36,260 nt of DNA from a candidate division TA06 bacterium ADurb.Bin131 (GCA_002070645.1 MWDQ01000150.1:1-36260), one strand, 5' to 3'. Shown: positions 16,648 to 24,207, counted from the stretch's first letter. The notes: generated from the letters alone by a model not told the origin. Numbers and translations are program-made.

Positions 16648-17708
16648 TGCCAATCTCCCCATGTTGATATTACTTCTTCAGGTGAAATTTCAACACCTGT
16701 TTTTACAGCACCAACCCTTAAAGGTAAAACAAACCTGATTTTACCCATTTTTACTTTTTTATCATATACAAGAGTATCTGCCACCTTTTTTACGTCTATA
16801 TCTGTTTTAAAAGGAAGAGAAAATTTTTTTACCAGAGATTTAACATCATTAAAAAGTACTTCTGAACAATATCCTTTTTTCATAGAAAGAAATGTTTCTG
16901 CTATCATTCCAAGAGATATGGATTCTCCATGGTTCAGACGTTTACTATTAATCTCTATAGCATGCCCAATTGTATGTCCAAAATTCAGGATCTCCCGGAT
17001 TCCTTTTTTTTCCTGTTCATCTGCTTCTACAACCTTTTTCTTTATTACTATACATTCGTAAACAATTGTGTCAATATATTTTTCAATCTGTGATGGATCG
17101 ATGTCCATTAAAAGATTAAATAATGTTTTACTTCTTATAACCGCATACTTTATTACCTCTGCAATTCCCTGGGATATTTCTTTTTTAGGAAGAGTATCAA
17201 AAGTGGAAAAATCCATAATAACGAAGTATGGCTGATAAAATGTACCAACCAGATTTTTACCCCAGGGCAAATTTATACCCGTCTTTCCTCCAACAGAGGC
17301 ATCTACCTGTGCAAGAAGAGATGTTGGTATAGAAATAAACCTGATACCCCTCAAATAAATTGAAGCAACAAATCCTGCTATGTCGCAAACAACACCACCT
17401 CCAAGTGCTATAATTATATCTGATCTATCCAATCCAAAAAGAGAACATTCTTTAATAATGTCATAAACCGTTTTGATTGTCTTTGATTGTTCACCAGGTT
17501 TTATTTCAACAACCTTTACCTTTTTCTCGCAATTGATAAGTATTGTACGTATTCTCTCTGAATAAAGTTGTCCGACGTTTTTATCAGTAATCACAACAAC
17601 CCTGACCCCGCAGGTGTGCTCTTTCAGCAATTCCCCAATTTTAGAAATAGAGCAACCAAGGTAAACAGGATATCTTTTTTGTTTAAGATTCACCACTATT
17701 TTTTTCAT
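16644..17708 (-). CDS. aroB: 3-dehydroquinate synthase
   Basis: 354 aa. NAD-binding IIALGGGVVCDIAGFVAS, then FISIPTSLLAQVDASVGGKT, GINLPWGKNLVGTFYQP, and the zinc ligands in the Glu-rich middle and LNFGHTIGHAIE are all present. It cyclises DAHP to 3-dehydroquinate, the second step of the shikimate pathway. It is the first gene of a six-gene minus-strand operon (aroB, pheA, aroF, glycoside hydrolase, alcohol dehydrogenase, ribF) whose members overlap or nearly touch. ATG follows TCAGGAG. A good promoter lies 39-67 bases upstream. Confidence 0.98.
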   Translation of the reverse strand: MKKIVVNLKQKRYPVYLGCSISKIGELLKEHTCGVRVVVITDKNVGQLYSERIRTILINCEKKVKVVEIKPGEQSKTIKTVYDIIKECSLFGLDRSDIIIALGGGVVCDIAGFVASIYLRGIRFISIPTSLLAQVDASVGGKTGINLPWGKNLVGTFYQPYFVIMDFSTFDTLPKKEISQGIAEVIKYAVIRSKTLFNLLMDIDPSQIEKYIDTIVYECIVIKKKVVEADEQEKKGIREILNFGHTIGHAIEINSKRLNHGESISLGMIAETFLSMKKGYCSEVLFNDVKSLVKKFSLPFKTDIDVKKVADTLVYDKKVKMGKIRFVLPLRVGAVKTGVEISPEEVISTWGDWQ

Positions 17709-17746
17709 GTTCTCCTGAAGAAAAATCCATAGTCATTTTACATATT

Positions 17747-17775
17747 ATTATAACATCTGATTCATTAGGTGTCAT
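17747..17775 (-). promoter_or_regulatory. Promoter of the aroB operon
   Basis: Minus strand: -35 ATGACA (17770-17775), 17-base spacer, extended -10 TG-T-TATAAT with TATAAT at 17747-17752. The leader to the aroB ATG is about 30 bases and contains no leader peptide or attenuator that I can see. Confidence 0.7.
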
Positions 17776-17787
17776 CACAGTGCCATA

Positions 17788-17816
17788 TTGAACTTCACTG
17801 CTGATAGTGCTAAAAT
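17788..17816 (+). promoter_or_regulatory. Promoter of aroA-aroC, predicting a leaderless aroA mRNA
   Basis: -35 TTGAAC at 17788-17793, exactly 17 bases, -10 TAAAAT at 17811-17816. Initiation six to eight bases downstream falls at 17822-17824, that is on the aroA ATG at 17823. No ribosome-binding sequence precedes that ATG. The -35 box lies only 13 bases from the -35 box of the divergent aroB promoter. Confidence 0.65.
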
Positions 17817-17822
17817 TAATTG

Positions 17823-19106
17823 ATGAAATTCATAGTAAAAAAAACAAAATCACTTACTGGAACAGCAGAAATACCGGGTAGCAAATCGCATACAATCAGA
17901 GCAATTGTTATTGCCTCTCTCGCGCAGGGGCAATCAAAGATTTTTAAACCCCTCGAATCAGAAGACACAATGGCAGCAGTAAATGCTTGCAAATGTCTCG
18001 GTGCAGAAATAAACACAGAAAAAAAATACTGGACAATAAAGGGCTTTTCCGGCACACCATTAATTCCTTCATCGGGTTACCTCGATCTAAAAAATTCTGG
18101 AACTTCCTTCAATCTTATTTGTGGAGTTGTTTCTCTCGGTCATTTTGAAGTTATCCTTGACGGGGATAATTCGCTTAGAAGTAGACCGGTTGAACCACTT
18201 CTTACTGCATTAAGAAATATTGGCGCGCAAGCAGTATCAATAAATGGAAATGGAAAACCTCCTGTTAAAATTAAAGGTAGGATAAAAGGCGGAGAAACTA
18301 CTGTGGATGGAATAAATTCTCAATTCTTATCCTCTCTTCTTATATCAAGTCCTCTTGCTGATAATAACACTGAAATTACTGCTGTTAATCTTCATGAAAA
18401 GCCATATGTGAAAATGACATTGAGGTGGCTCGACGAGCAAAAAATACATTATGAGAAAAATGAGGATCTTTCACATTTCATTGTTTGGGGAAACCAATCA
18501 TATAGACCATTTAAAAAACGAATACCAGGCGATTGGAGTTCTGCAACATTTCCTCTTGTGGCAGCAGCAATAACAAAATCAGAAATTCTTATAAAAGGCC
18601 TTGATTTAAATGATGACCAGGGAGATAAAAAGGTTATTGATTATCTGAGAAACGCAGGTGCAGTTATTAACAATAGCCCGGAAGGAATAAGAATAAAAGG
18701 AGACCTGCTTAAAGGTCTTGAAATAGACCTCAACGAAACGCCAGATGCTCTTCCTGCACTTAGTGTAATGGGATGTATGGCCGAAGGAATCACAGTTCTT
18801 AAAAATGTCCAGCAGGCACGTATCAAAGAAACCGATCGTATCAGTGTGATGTCAGAAGAACTCACAAAAATGGGTGCAGATATAAAGGAAATGGAAGACG
18901 GATTGATAATCCGAAAAAGCAATCTTAAAGGTGCAACTGTTAATGGACACAAAGACCACAGGGTGGTAATGGCCTTAACACTTGCAGGACTTATAGCCGA
19001 AGGTACAACCATAATAACAACTGCAGAATCAGTTTCGGTAACATTCCCGGGATTTTTAGAGATGATGAAAAATCTTGGTGCAAACATAGAAGTCGTTAAA
19101 GAATAA
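17823..19106 (+). CDS. aroA: 3-phosphoshikimate 1-carboxyvinyltransferase (EPSP synthase), atypical
   Basis: 427 aa. AEIPGSKSHTIRAI supplies the PEP/shikimate-phosphate Lys and Ser, LRSRPVEPLLTALRNIGA the conserved R-P, INSQFLSSLLIS the Gln, ETPDALPALSVMG the catalytic Asp, RIKETDRISVMSEEL and DHRVVMALTLAG the C-terminal signatures. It joins PEP to shikimate 3-phosphate. The usual N-A-G-T-A-M-R loop reads NSGTSFNLI (about residues 90-98), replacing the otherwise highly conserved Arg by Asn, so this belongs to a divergent class. A TTG at 17820 is in frame, but ATG 17823 coincides with the predicted transcription start. aroC follows after 30 bases. Confidence 0.94.
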   Translation: MKFIVKKTKSLTGTAEIPGSKSHTIRAIVIASLAQGQSKIFKPLESEDTMAAVNACKCLGAEINTEKKYWTIKGFSGTPLIPSSGYLDLKNSGTSFNLICGVVSLGHFEVILDGDNSLRSRPVEPLLTALRNIGAQAVSINGNGKPPVKIKGRIKGGETTVDGINSQFLSSLLISSPLADNNTEITAVNLHEKPYVKMTLRWLDEQKIHYEKNEDLSHFIVWGNQSYRPFKKRIPGDWSSATFPLVAAAITKSEILIKGLDLNDDQGDKKVIDYLRNAGAVINNSPEGIRIKGDLLKGLEIDLNETPDALPALSVMGCMAEGITVLKNVQQARIKETDRISVMSEELTKMGADIKEMEDGLIIRKSNLKGATVNGHKDHRVVMALTLAGLIAEGTTIITTAESVSVTFPGFLEMMKNLGANIEVVKE

Positions 19107-19136
19107 TTAATTTTTTGCCACCAACACGGAGGGATT

Positions 19137-20291
19137 ATGCTCGGTAATACATTTGGAAGATTGTTCAGAATTACAACATGCGGAGAATCATATGGAAAGG
19201 GTAAAGGTTCAGGGCTTGCAGTAATTGTTGATGGTGTTCCACCAGGTCTTAAGATAACCCGAGATGTCATACAAAAAGAACTTGACAAAAGAAAACCAGG
19301 AGTGGGAAAACTTAATAGTCCGCGAAAAGAGACTGACCGATGTGAAATTTTTGCGGGTATTGGACAGGATGGGGTTACAACAGGTGCTCCCCTGGGAATA
19401 ATCATATACAATGTTGATACAAAAAAAGTACACGTCGAACAATACCGTTCTTATAAAGATATTTTTAGACCAGGACATGCAACGTACTCATTCTTCCTGA
19501 AGTACGGAGAATATCAGGATTGGTGCGGTGCTGGAAGAGCGTCTGGTAGAGAGACAGTTGCAAGGGTAGCAGGTGGTGCGGTGGCTAAATTTATACTTGC
19601 AAGAGAAGGAGTAGAAATTCTTGCATATACAAAAGAGTGTATGGGTATCAGGTGTAAAGACATGAAATTTGAAGAAATAAAAAGAAATTATAGAAAAAAT
19701 GAGATAAACTGTCCGGATCTTTCTGCAGCAAAAAAAATGGAAGAAAAGGTTCTTGAAATAAAAAATCAAGGAGATACAGCAGGGGGTATTATTGAAGTAA
19801 TTGCTCATAATGTTCCGCCAGGACTTGGAGAACCGGTCTTTGATAAAATGAATGCCTTGATTGCTCATGCACTTTGCAGTATTGGTGCAGTAAAAGGGAT
19901 TGAATTTGGAGCAGGGTTTAACGTTGGAAGAATGAAAGGGTCTGAAAATAATGATCAACCGTATTTGACCCCTGATGGCAGAATCAGGTTTAAAACAAAC
20001 AATGCAGGGGGAACTCTCGGGGGGATAACAAATGGAGAAGATATAGTTGTAAGAATTGCAGTCAAACCAACACCAACAATTTCAATAGGACAAACATCAA
20101 TTAATATGAGAACAATGAAAGAAGAACATCTCGAGCCAATTACAAGAAGAGACCCTACACTTCTTGGCAGGATTTATGCTGTTGCTGAAGCAATGATAGC
20201 ATGCGCAATACTTGATGCTTTGTATATGGCCCGGGCTTATGATGCCATTGCGAATCTTGATAAAAAATGGCTAAATCTAAAATATCGTTAA
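19137..20291 (+). CDS. aroC: Chorismate synthase
   Basis: 384 aa, normal length. The N-terminal GNTFGRLFRITTCGESYGKG, the DGVPPGL segment, RPGHATYSFFLKYG, GAGRASGRETVARVAGGAVA, the DTAGGIIEVIAHNVPPGLG segment and NNAGGTLGGITNGEDI are the family signatures. The active-site His in the usual G-E-S-H-G motif is Tyr here (C-G-E-S-Y-G); in well-studied enzymes that His protonates reduced FMN, so this is a real deviation. The later R-R-D-P motif near 340 is intact. The enzyme converts EPSP to chorismate using reduced FMN. A GGAGG site precedes the ATG. Its 3' end overlaps the antisense shikimate-kinase-like gene by 15 bases. Confidence 0.96.
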   Translation: MLGNTFGRLFRITTCGESYGKGKGSGLAVIVDGVPPGLKITRDVIQKELDKRKPGVGKLNSPRKETDRCEIFAGIGQDGVTTGAPLGIIIYNVDTKKVHVEQYRSYKDIFRPGHATYSFFLKYGEYQDWCGAGRASGRETVARVAGGAVAKFILAREGVEILAYTKECMGIRCKDMKFEEIKRNYRKNEINCPDLSAAKKMEEKVLEIKNQGDTAGGIIEVIAHNVPPGLGEPVFDKMNALIAHALCSIGAVKGIEFGAGFNVGRMKGSENNDQPYLTPDGRIRFKTNNAGGTLGGITNGEDIVVRIAVKPTPTISIGQTSINMRTMKEEHLEPITRRDPTLLGRIYAVAEAMIACAILDALYMARAYDAIANLDKKWLNLKYR

Positions 20292-20783
20292 CATTTTCTG
20301 GATAGTGTCAGTGGCTTCTTCTGGGGTAAGAAAAGATGTATCAATAATTCTATCTGCAAAATTTGAAAAATCCTGTTCTTTCAACATCTGTCTTATTTGG
20401 GTTAATGCATCCTTTTTTTTTAATAGATCCTTGCTCTCTTTGCCTGGATACAGACGAAGTAAAATTATTGATAGTTCTGCAGTAAGCCATATGATAAGAC
20501 CATTTGATTTAAATCGCTCGCGATTCTTCTTGTCAGAAAGGATATCTGGTGTAATGGATATTATACACTCTTCATTGGATGCAACTTCGCTCACTATTTG
20601 GTTTTGGAGTTTTCTGATATAATCAATACCTTTAATCTGAACAATATGTATAAACCTATCCTTTTCTCTTTCTTCAATAATCTGCTCTATATCGAAAAAC
20701 TTTCTTCCAAGACGCTCTGAAAGAATACTACCGATCTCTTTCCTCCATGTACCATTAAAACCTGCAAGAATAATTTTCAACAC
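20277..20783 (-). CDS. Shikimate kinase homologue with degenerate ATP-binding loop
   Basis: 168 aa that align over their whole length with AroK: strand plus loop (LAGFNGTWRKEIG, residues 6-18), LSERLGRKFFDIEQIIE, an I-R-K-L-Q helix matching F-R-x-x-E, IISITPDI where AroK has the G-G-G loop (78-80), KSNGLIIWLTAELSIILLRL, and ADRIIDTSFLTPEEATDTI at the end. But Walker A G-x-x-G-x-G-K-S/T has become G-F-N-G-T-W-R-K, the glycine triplet is T-P-D, the shikimate-binding D-x-D is D-x-E, and the lid/adenine Arg region (R-x-P-L-Y) is lost. The frame is intact, so this is a retained, diverged protein rather than decay. It follows aroE by nine bases. It is probably not an active kinase; a regulatory or scaffolding role is speculation. 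Confidence 0.8.
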   Translation of the reverse strand: MLKIILAGFNGTWRKEIGSILSERLGRKFFDIEQIIEEREKDRFIHIVQIKGIDYIRKLQNQIVSEVASNEECIISITPDILSDKKNRERFKSNGLIIWLTAELSIILLRLYPGKESKDLLKKKDALTQIRQMLKEQDFSNFADRIIDTSFLTPEEATDTIQKMLTIF

Positions 20784-20792
20784 AATCCTCTA

Positions 20793-21668
20793 CTATTTCT
20801 TTCCGTTTTTCCTGTAATCACCTATGGCCTTTTTCATTATTTCAACCGGTGCATCAATGCCTGTCCAGAGTGTAAATGAAACTGCCCCCTGAAAAATTAG
20901 CATAGATAAACCATCAAGACATCTTATTCCACGTTTTAAAGATGTCTCTATGAGGTTTGTTTTCCTGTTATAAACAATATCGTAAACAAATATATTTTCA
21001 CTAAGATTTTTCTCTTCTACAAGAATTATATTATCCTCATTCATTCCGATAGAAGTTGTATTAATAACAAGATCCACATTTTTCCATAGAGAAGGATGGT
21101 TTCTTTTCTTAAATTGTACAATCTCGATATTTTCAAAACCAAAATGTTTTTTTAAATGATTCTTCAGCATAACTGCCTTTTCATATGTTCGATTACAGAT
21201 AATCAGATTTGAGATCCCCGCTTTAACAAGGGTTCCAGAAAGAGCAAAAGCAGAACCTCCAGAACCAAACATAAAAACATTTTTTCCTGCAGGGTCAAAT
21301 CCACCGTCCTCTTTTAAGGAACGCAAAAATCCAATCCCATCTGTTGTATAACCTTTCAAGATACCGTTTTCATTGACAATTGTATTTGCAACCCCGAGAA
21401 GGTTTACATCATCATCAACAGAATCCACATATTGAGGTACATTTTTCTTATGAGGAATTGTAATGTTTATTCCCTTAATAGAAAATACTCTTATCGCGTC
21501 AACCGCCTTCCCGAGATTTTCAGGATTAACCTCAAACGGAATATAAACCCAGTTAAGCCCAGAATACAAAAATGCAGCATTTTGAAAAACAGGAGATAGA
21601 GAATGCTTCACGGGCCATCCAAAAACACCTGTAATTGTAGTTTCACCGGTTATTTGCATTTTATCCAT
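20793..21668 (-). CDS. aroE: Shikimate dehydrogenase
   Basis: 291 aa. GVFGWPVKHSLSPVFQNAAF binds shikimate through the Ser pair. INITIPHKKNVPQYVD carries the catalytic Lys, and ANTIVNENGILKGYTTDGIGF the catalytic Asp. The NADP domain starts at FMFGSGGSAFALSGTL (a glycine-rich loop with Ser-Ala), followed by INTTSIGMN and VYDIVYNRKTNLIE. It reduces 3-dehydroshikimate. Two ATGs, 21668 and 21659, are possible and neither has a clear ribosome site. It is the first gene of a two-gene unit with the degenerate kinase, and divergent from parA. Confidence 0.96.
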   Translation of the reverse strand: MDKMQITGETTITGVFGWPVKHSLSPVFQNAAFLYSGLNWVYIPFEVNPENLGKAVDAIRVFSIKGINITIPHKKNVPQYVDSVDDDVNLLGVANTIVNENGILKGYTTDGIGFLRSLKEDGGFDPAGKNVFMFGSGGSAFALSGTLVKAGISNLIICNRTYEKAVMLKNHLKKHFGFENIEIVQFKKRNHPSLWKNVDLVINTTSIGMNEDNIILVEEKNLSENIFVYDIVYNRKTNLIETSLKRGIRCLDGLSMLIFQGAVSFTLWTGIDAPVEIMKKAIGDYRKNGKK

Positions 21669-21740
21669 AAAAAGTATAACAGTTAAGTATTAATTATAAC
21701 GTTTTTTATATTATACGACACCAGTAATAATAAAAAAAAT

Positions 21741-21769
21741 TTGACAGAAGTACTTTATAAAAATAAAAT
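21741..21769 (+). promoter_or_regulatory. Consensus promoter for parA and the RHH gene
   Basis: Perfect -35 TTGACA (21741-21746), 17 bases, -10 TAAAAT (21764-21769). The leader of about 35 bases contains the inverted repeat AAGTT-AAG-AACTT (21784-21796) immediately before the AAGGAG site, a plausible operator for the ribbon-helix-helix protein made by the second gene. Confidence 0.7.
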
Positions 21770-21810
21770 AAATTCCATCTTTTAAGTTAAGAACTTCATA
21801 AGGAGAAAAA

Positions 21811-22656
21811 TTGAGAAAAATTGCCATAATAAACCAGAAGGGTGGTTCAGGAAAAACAACAACGGTCGTGAATGTTGGTTCAGCAATAGCAGAAGCCGGA
21901 CATAGAACGCTTTTAATAGATCTTGACCCACAAGCGCATACAACAATCCATCTCGGGTTTGAACCATTTTCTCTTGAAAAATCGGTTTATGATGTTCTGA
22001 TTAATGAAATACCAGTCGATGATGTTCTAATTCAAACACGAATAAAAAATTTATCTCTGATGCCAGCAAAAATTGAGCTTGCAAGCGCAGAAATTGAAAT
22101 GGTTAATACAATAGGAAGAGAGATTGTCTTAAGAGAGGCATTAAAAAAATCAAAGAACAATTTTGACTATATACTTATTGATTGTCCACCAAGTTTAGGA
22201 CTTTTAACTCTTAATGCTCTTACAACTGCATCTGAGGTTATTATACCGATTCAAGCAGAATTCTTTGCCCTCGAGGGATTAACAAAACTCATACAGACAA
22301 TACAGATAGTATCAGAAAGAATAAACCCCTCAACCCATATTGCAGGCGTCCTTATAACAATGTTTGACAGAAGAAAAAACATCTGTAAGGAGGTTGCACA
22401 GAAGGTAAAAAATCATTTTGAGGAAAGAGTTTTCAAAACAAAGATTAGAGAAAATGTTAAGCTTGCAGAGGCACCAAGTTTCGGACAAACAATATTTGAA
22501 TTTGCAGTAAATTCACACGGAGCAGAGGACTATAAAAAGCTCGCAAAAGAAATCTTAAACGGAGGCAAATATGAAAAAGAGCGGACTGGGAAAAGACCCG
22601 TTAAGCTGGATAACGTCAACAATCCAGGAGAGAAAACAGGAAAAAAGAAAAGATAA
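21811..22656 (+). CDS. parA: ParA/Soj family partition ATPase
   Basis: 281 aa. The deviant Walker A KGGSGKTTTVVNVG (from residue 10) with the signature first Lys, DLDPQAHTTIHLG, Walker B ILIDCPPSLGLLTLNAL and VIIPIQAEFFALEGL define chromosomal-type ParA. It binds DNA non-specifically as an ATP dimer and moves or positions a partner-bound cargo. Start is TTG after AAGGAG. The usual end of the fold is near E-D-Y-K-K-L-A-K-E-I-L (about residue 250); the last 30 residues, rich in Lys, Gly and Asn, are encoded by DNA that also encodes the start of the next gene in another frame. No ParB follows; an RHH protein takes its place. Confidence 0.92.
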   Translation: MRKIAIINQKGGSGKTTTVVNVGSAIAEAGHRTLLIDLDPQAHTTIHLGFEPFSLEKSVYDVLINEIPVDDVLIQTRIKNLSLMPAKIELASAEIEMVNTIGREIVLREALKKSKNNFDYILIDCPPSLGLLTLNALTTASEVIIPIQAEFFALEGLTKLIQTIQIVSERINPSTHIAGVLITMFDRRKNICKEVAQKVKNHFEERVFKTKIRENVKLAEAPSFGQTIFEFAVNSHGAEDYKKLAKEILNGGKYEKERTGKRPVKLDNVNNPGEKTGKKKR

Positions 22657-22936
22657 GACCGAAGGGGCACAGTCCATACCCGCAAGGATTCCAAAATTTC
22701 AGACATTTGAAATAAAACTCACGGTCCCGTTTTCCGAAGAACATATATTATTTCTTGACCAGATGCAGAGGGAAATACTAAAAAACAGAGAGAGTCAATA
22801 TAAAAAAGAGAGAATCACCAAGAATTCCATAATCAGGGCATGTATCGATGCGTTTAGAGATGTTTCAATTAACCTGGAAAATATTCCTGACGAAAAGATG
22901 CTTGTTGAAAGATTAAAGGAAAAGATAAAAAAATAG
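22571..22936 (+). CDS. Ribbon-helix-helix DNA-binding protein, probable ParA partner
   Basis: 121 aa. The start, KKSGLGKDPLSWI, recalls the short N-terminal peptide by which ParB-class partners stimulate ParA. Residues 15-45 are basic and low-complexity, so probably disordered. Residues 46-97 look like a ribbon-helix-helix: strand FEIKLTVPF, helix SEEHILFLDQMQREIL, turn RITKN, helix SIIRACIDAFRDV. The last 20 residues are a charged helix. A GGAGG site sits seven bases before ATG 22571, inside parA, giving an 86-base out-of-frame overlap. By analogy with ParG or Omega it may bind a centromere-like site and repress its own promoter; inference from fold and position only. Confidence 0.7.
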   Translation: MKKSGLGKDPLSWITSTIQERKQEKRKDKTEGAQSIPARIPKFQTFEIKLTVPFSEEHILFLDQMQREILKNRESQYKKERITKNSIIRACIDAFRDVSINLENIPDEKMLVERLKEKIKK

Positions 22937-22941
22937 AATAC

Positions 22942-24207
22942 TCAGGTTTCGTACCTCCAGAGATCTTCCACCTTTTCGCGCTCACGGCAGCAAATCATCT
23001 TATTACCAGAAATTAACACCTCTGCTGCCCTCGGCCTTCCGTTATAATTTGAACTCATTGAAAATCCATATGCACCTGCACCCATCACGGCGAGCAGGTC
23101 TCCTGATGAAATATTGTCGGATAGGAATCTTTCTTTACCAAGGAAATCACCAGTTTCACAGATTGGACCCACAACATCACAAATGACCTTTTTCCCACTT
23201 TTCTTCACAACAGGAATAATCTCATGATAACTGCCATACAAGGATGGTCTTATTAAATCATTCATTCCAGCATCTACGATGAGAAAATCCTTCCCGTCTG
23301 CATGTTTTCTATAGATAACTCTTGTCAATAGTATTCCCGCATTCCCAACAATAAATCTACCAGGCTCAAAAATCATTAATGCACCTGGAAAGTTTTTCAT
23401 AAAAAATTTAGAAATTTTCTTTCCAAAATCTTCTATCGGTTCAATTTCTTCATCCTTGTATTGAATGCCAAAACCACCGCCAATATCTATGATTGAAGGA
23501 TTAAAATCAATTTCTTTTAGTAAACCATTAAGTTTATTTAGCGCTTCAATATAAGGGGATGAATCCTTTATGTTCGAACCAAGATGAAACTGAGTTCCTT
23601 TAATCTTAACATACTTAAAGTCCTGCCTGCTTGCAAGAATCGACTTTGCATCCTTAAGAGGAATTCCAAATTTTGTTTCTTTTCTGGATGTTTTTATATA
23701 GTGATGCGTATCTACATCCACATCAAGATTTATCCGTAAACTTATATCAGTAATCTTTTTTAATCTTCGAGAGATTGCATTAATTGCTTTTAGCTCTTCT
23801 ATGCTCTCAACAGTAAAAAGAAATATACCCTTTTTAATTGAAAAATCAATCTCTTCTTCTGTTTTACCAGCTCCTGCAAATACCATTCTTTTTGCCGAGA
23901 AACCTGCCTTTAATGCCTTTGACAGTTCTCCGCAGGAAACAATATCAACCCCGCAGTCCTGCTTTTTAACGTATCTCAGAATATGAAGATTACTATTTGC
24001 TTTCATTGAATAACAAATTAATGAATTGATATCCGCAAAAGCATTCTTAATACGAGTAATTTGATTTCTTATATGAGTTGAGCTGTAAATATATAAAGGG
24101 GTTCCAAATTTTTTACATATCTTCTCAGCAGCAACATTTTCAATAAACAATCTACCATCAACATATCTGTATAAACCATCAGATATTATTTTAAGATATT
24201 TTTCCAT
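22942..24207 (-). CDS. lysA: Diaminopimelate decarboxylase
   Basis: 421 aa, fold-type III PLP enzyme. FGTPLYIYSS, then CYSMKANSNLHILR with the PLP lysine, GVDIVSCGEL, KGTQFHLGSNIKD, IDIGGGFGIQY (phosphate loop), EPGRFIVGNAGILLTRV, DVVGPICETGDFLG (the catalytic Cys-Glu of the partner subunit) and GAYGFSMSSNYNGRPRAAEVL are all present. It makes lysine from meso-diaminopimelate. ATG 24207 overlaps the argH end by 22 bases. Its stop lies five bases from the convergent RHH gene stop, leaving no room for a separate terminator. No lysine riboswitch is present. Confidence 0.97.
   Translation of the reverse strand: MEKYLKIISDGLYRYVDGRLFIENVAAEKICKKFGTPLYIYSSTHIRNQITRIKNAFADINSLICYSMKANSNLHILRYVKKQDCGVDIVSCGELSKALKAGFSAKRMVFAGAGKTEEEIDFSIKKGIFLFTVESIEELKAINAISRRLKKITDISLRINLDVDVDTHHYIKTSRKETKFGIPLKDAKSILASRQDFKYVKIKGTQFHLGSNIKDSSPYIEALNKLNGLLKEIDFNPSIIDIGGGFGIQYKDEEIEPIEDFGKKISKFFMKNFPGALMIFEPGRFIVGNAGILLTRVIYRKHADGKDFLIVDAGMNDLIRPSLYGSYHEIIPVVKKSGKKVICDVVGPICETGDFLGKERFLSDNISSGDLLAVMGAGAYGFSMSSNYNGRPRAAEVLISGNKMICCREREKVEDLWRYET

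Noticed and set aside
18641-19411. 256-codon antisense open frame across the end of aroA and start of aroC
   Set aside because: It is rich in Ser, Pro and Ile with no family motif, covers two certain genes on the opposite strand, and crosses their intergenic gap without a start signal of its own.
22571-22936. Calling the gene after parA a ParB
   Set aside because: Only the first dozen residues resemble ParB; the nuclease-like N-terminal domain and HTH of ParB are absent and the C-terminal half reads as ribbon-helix-helix.
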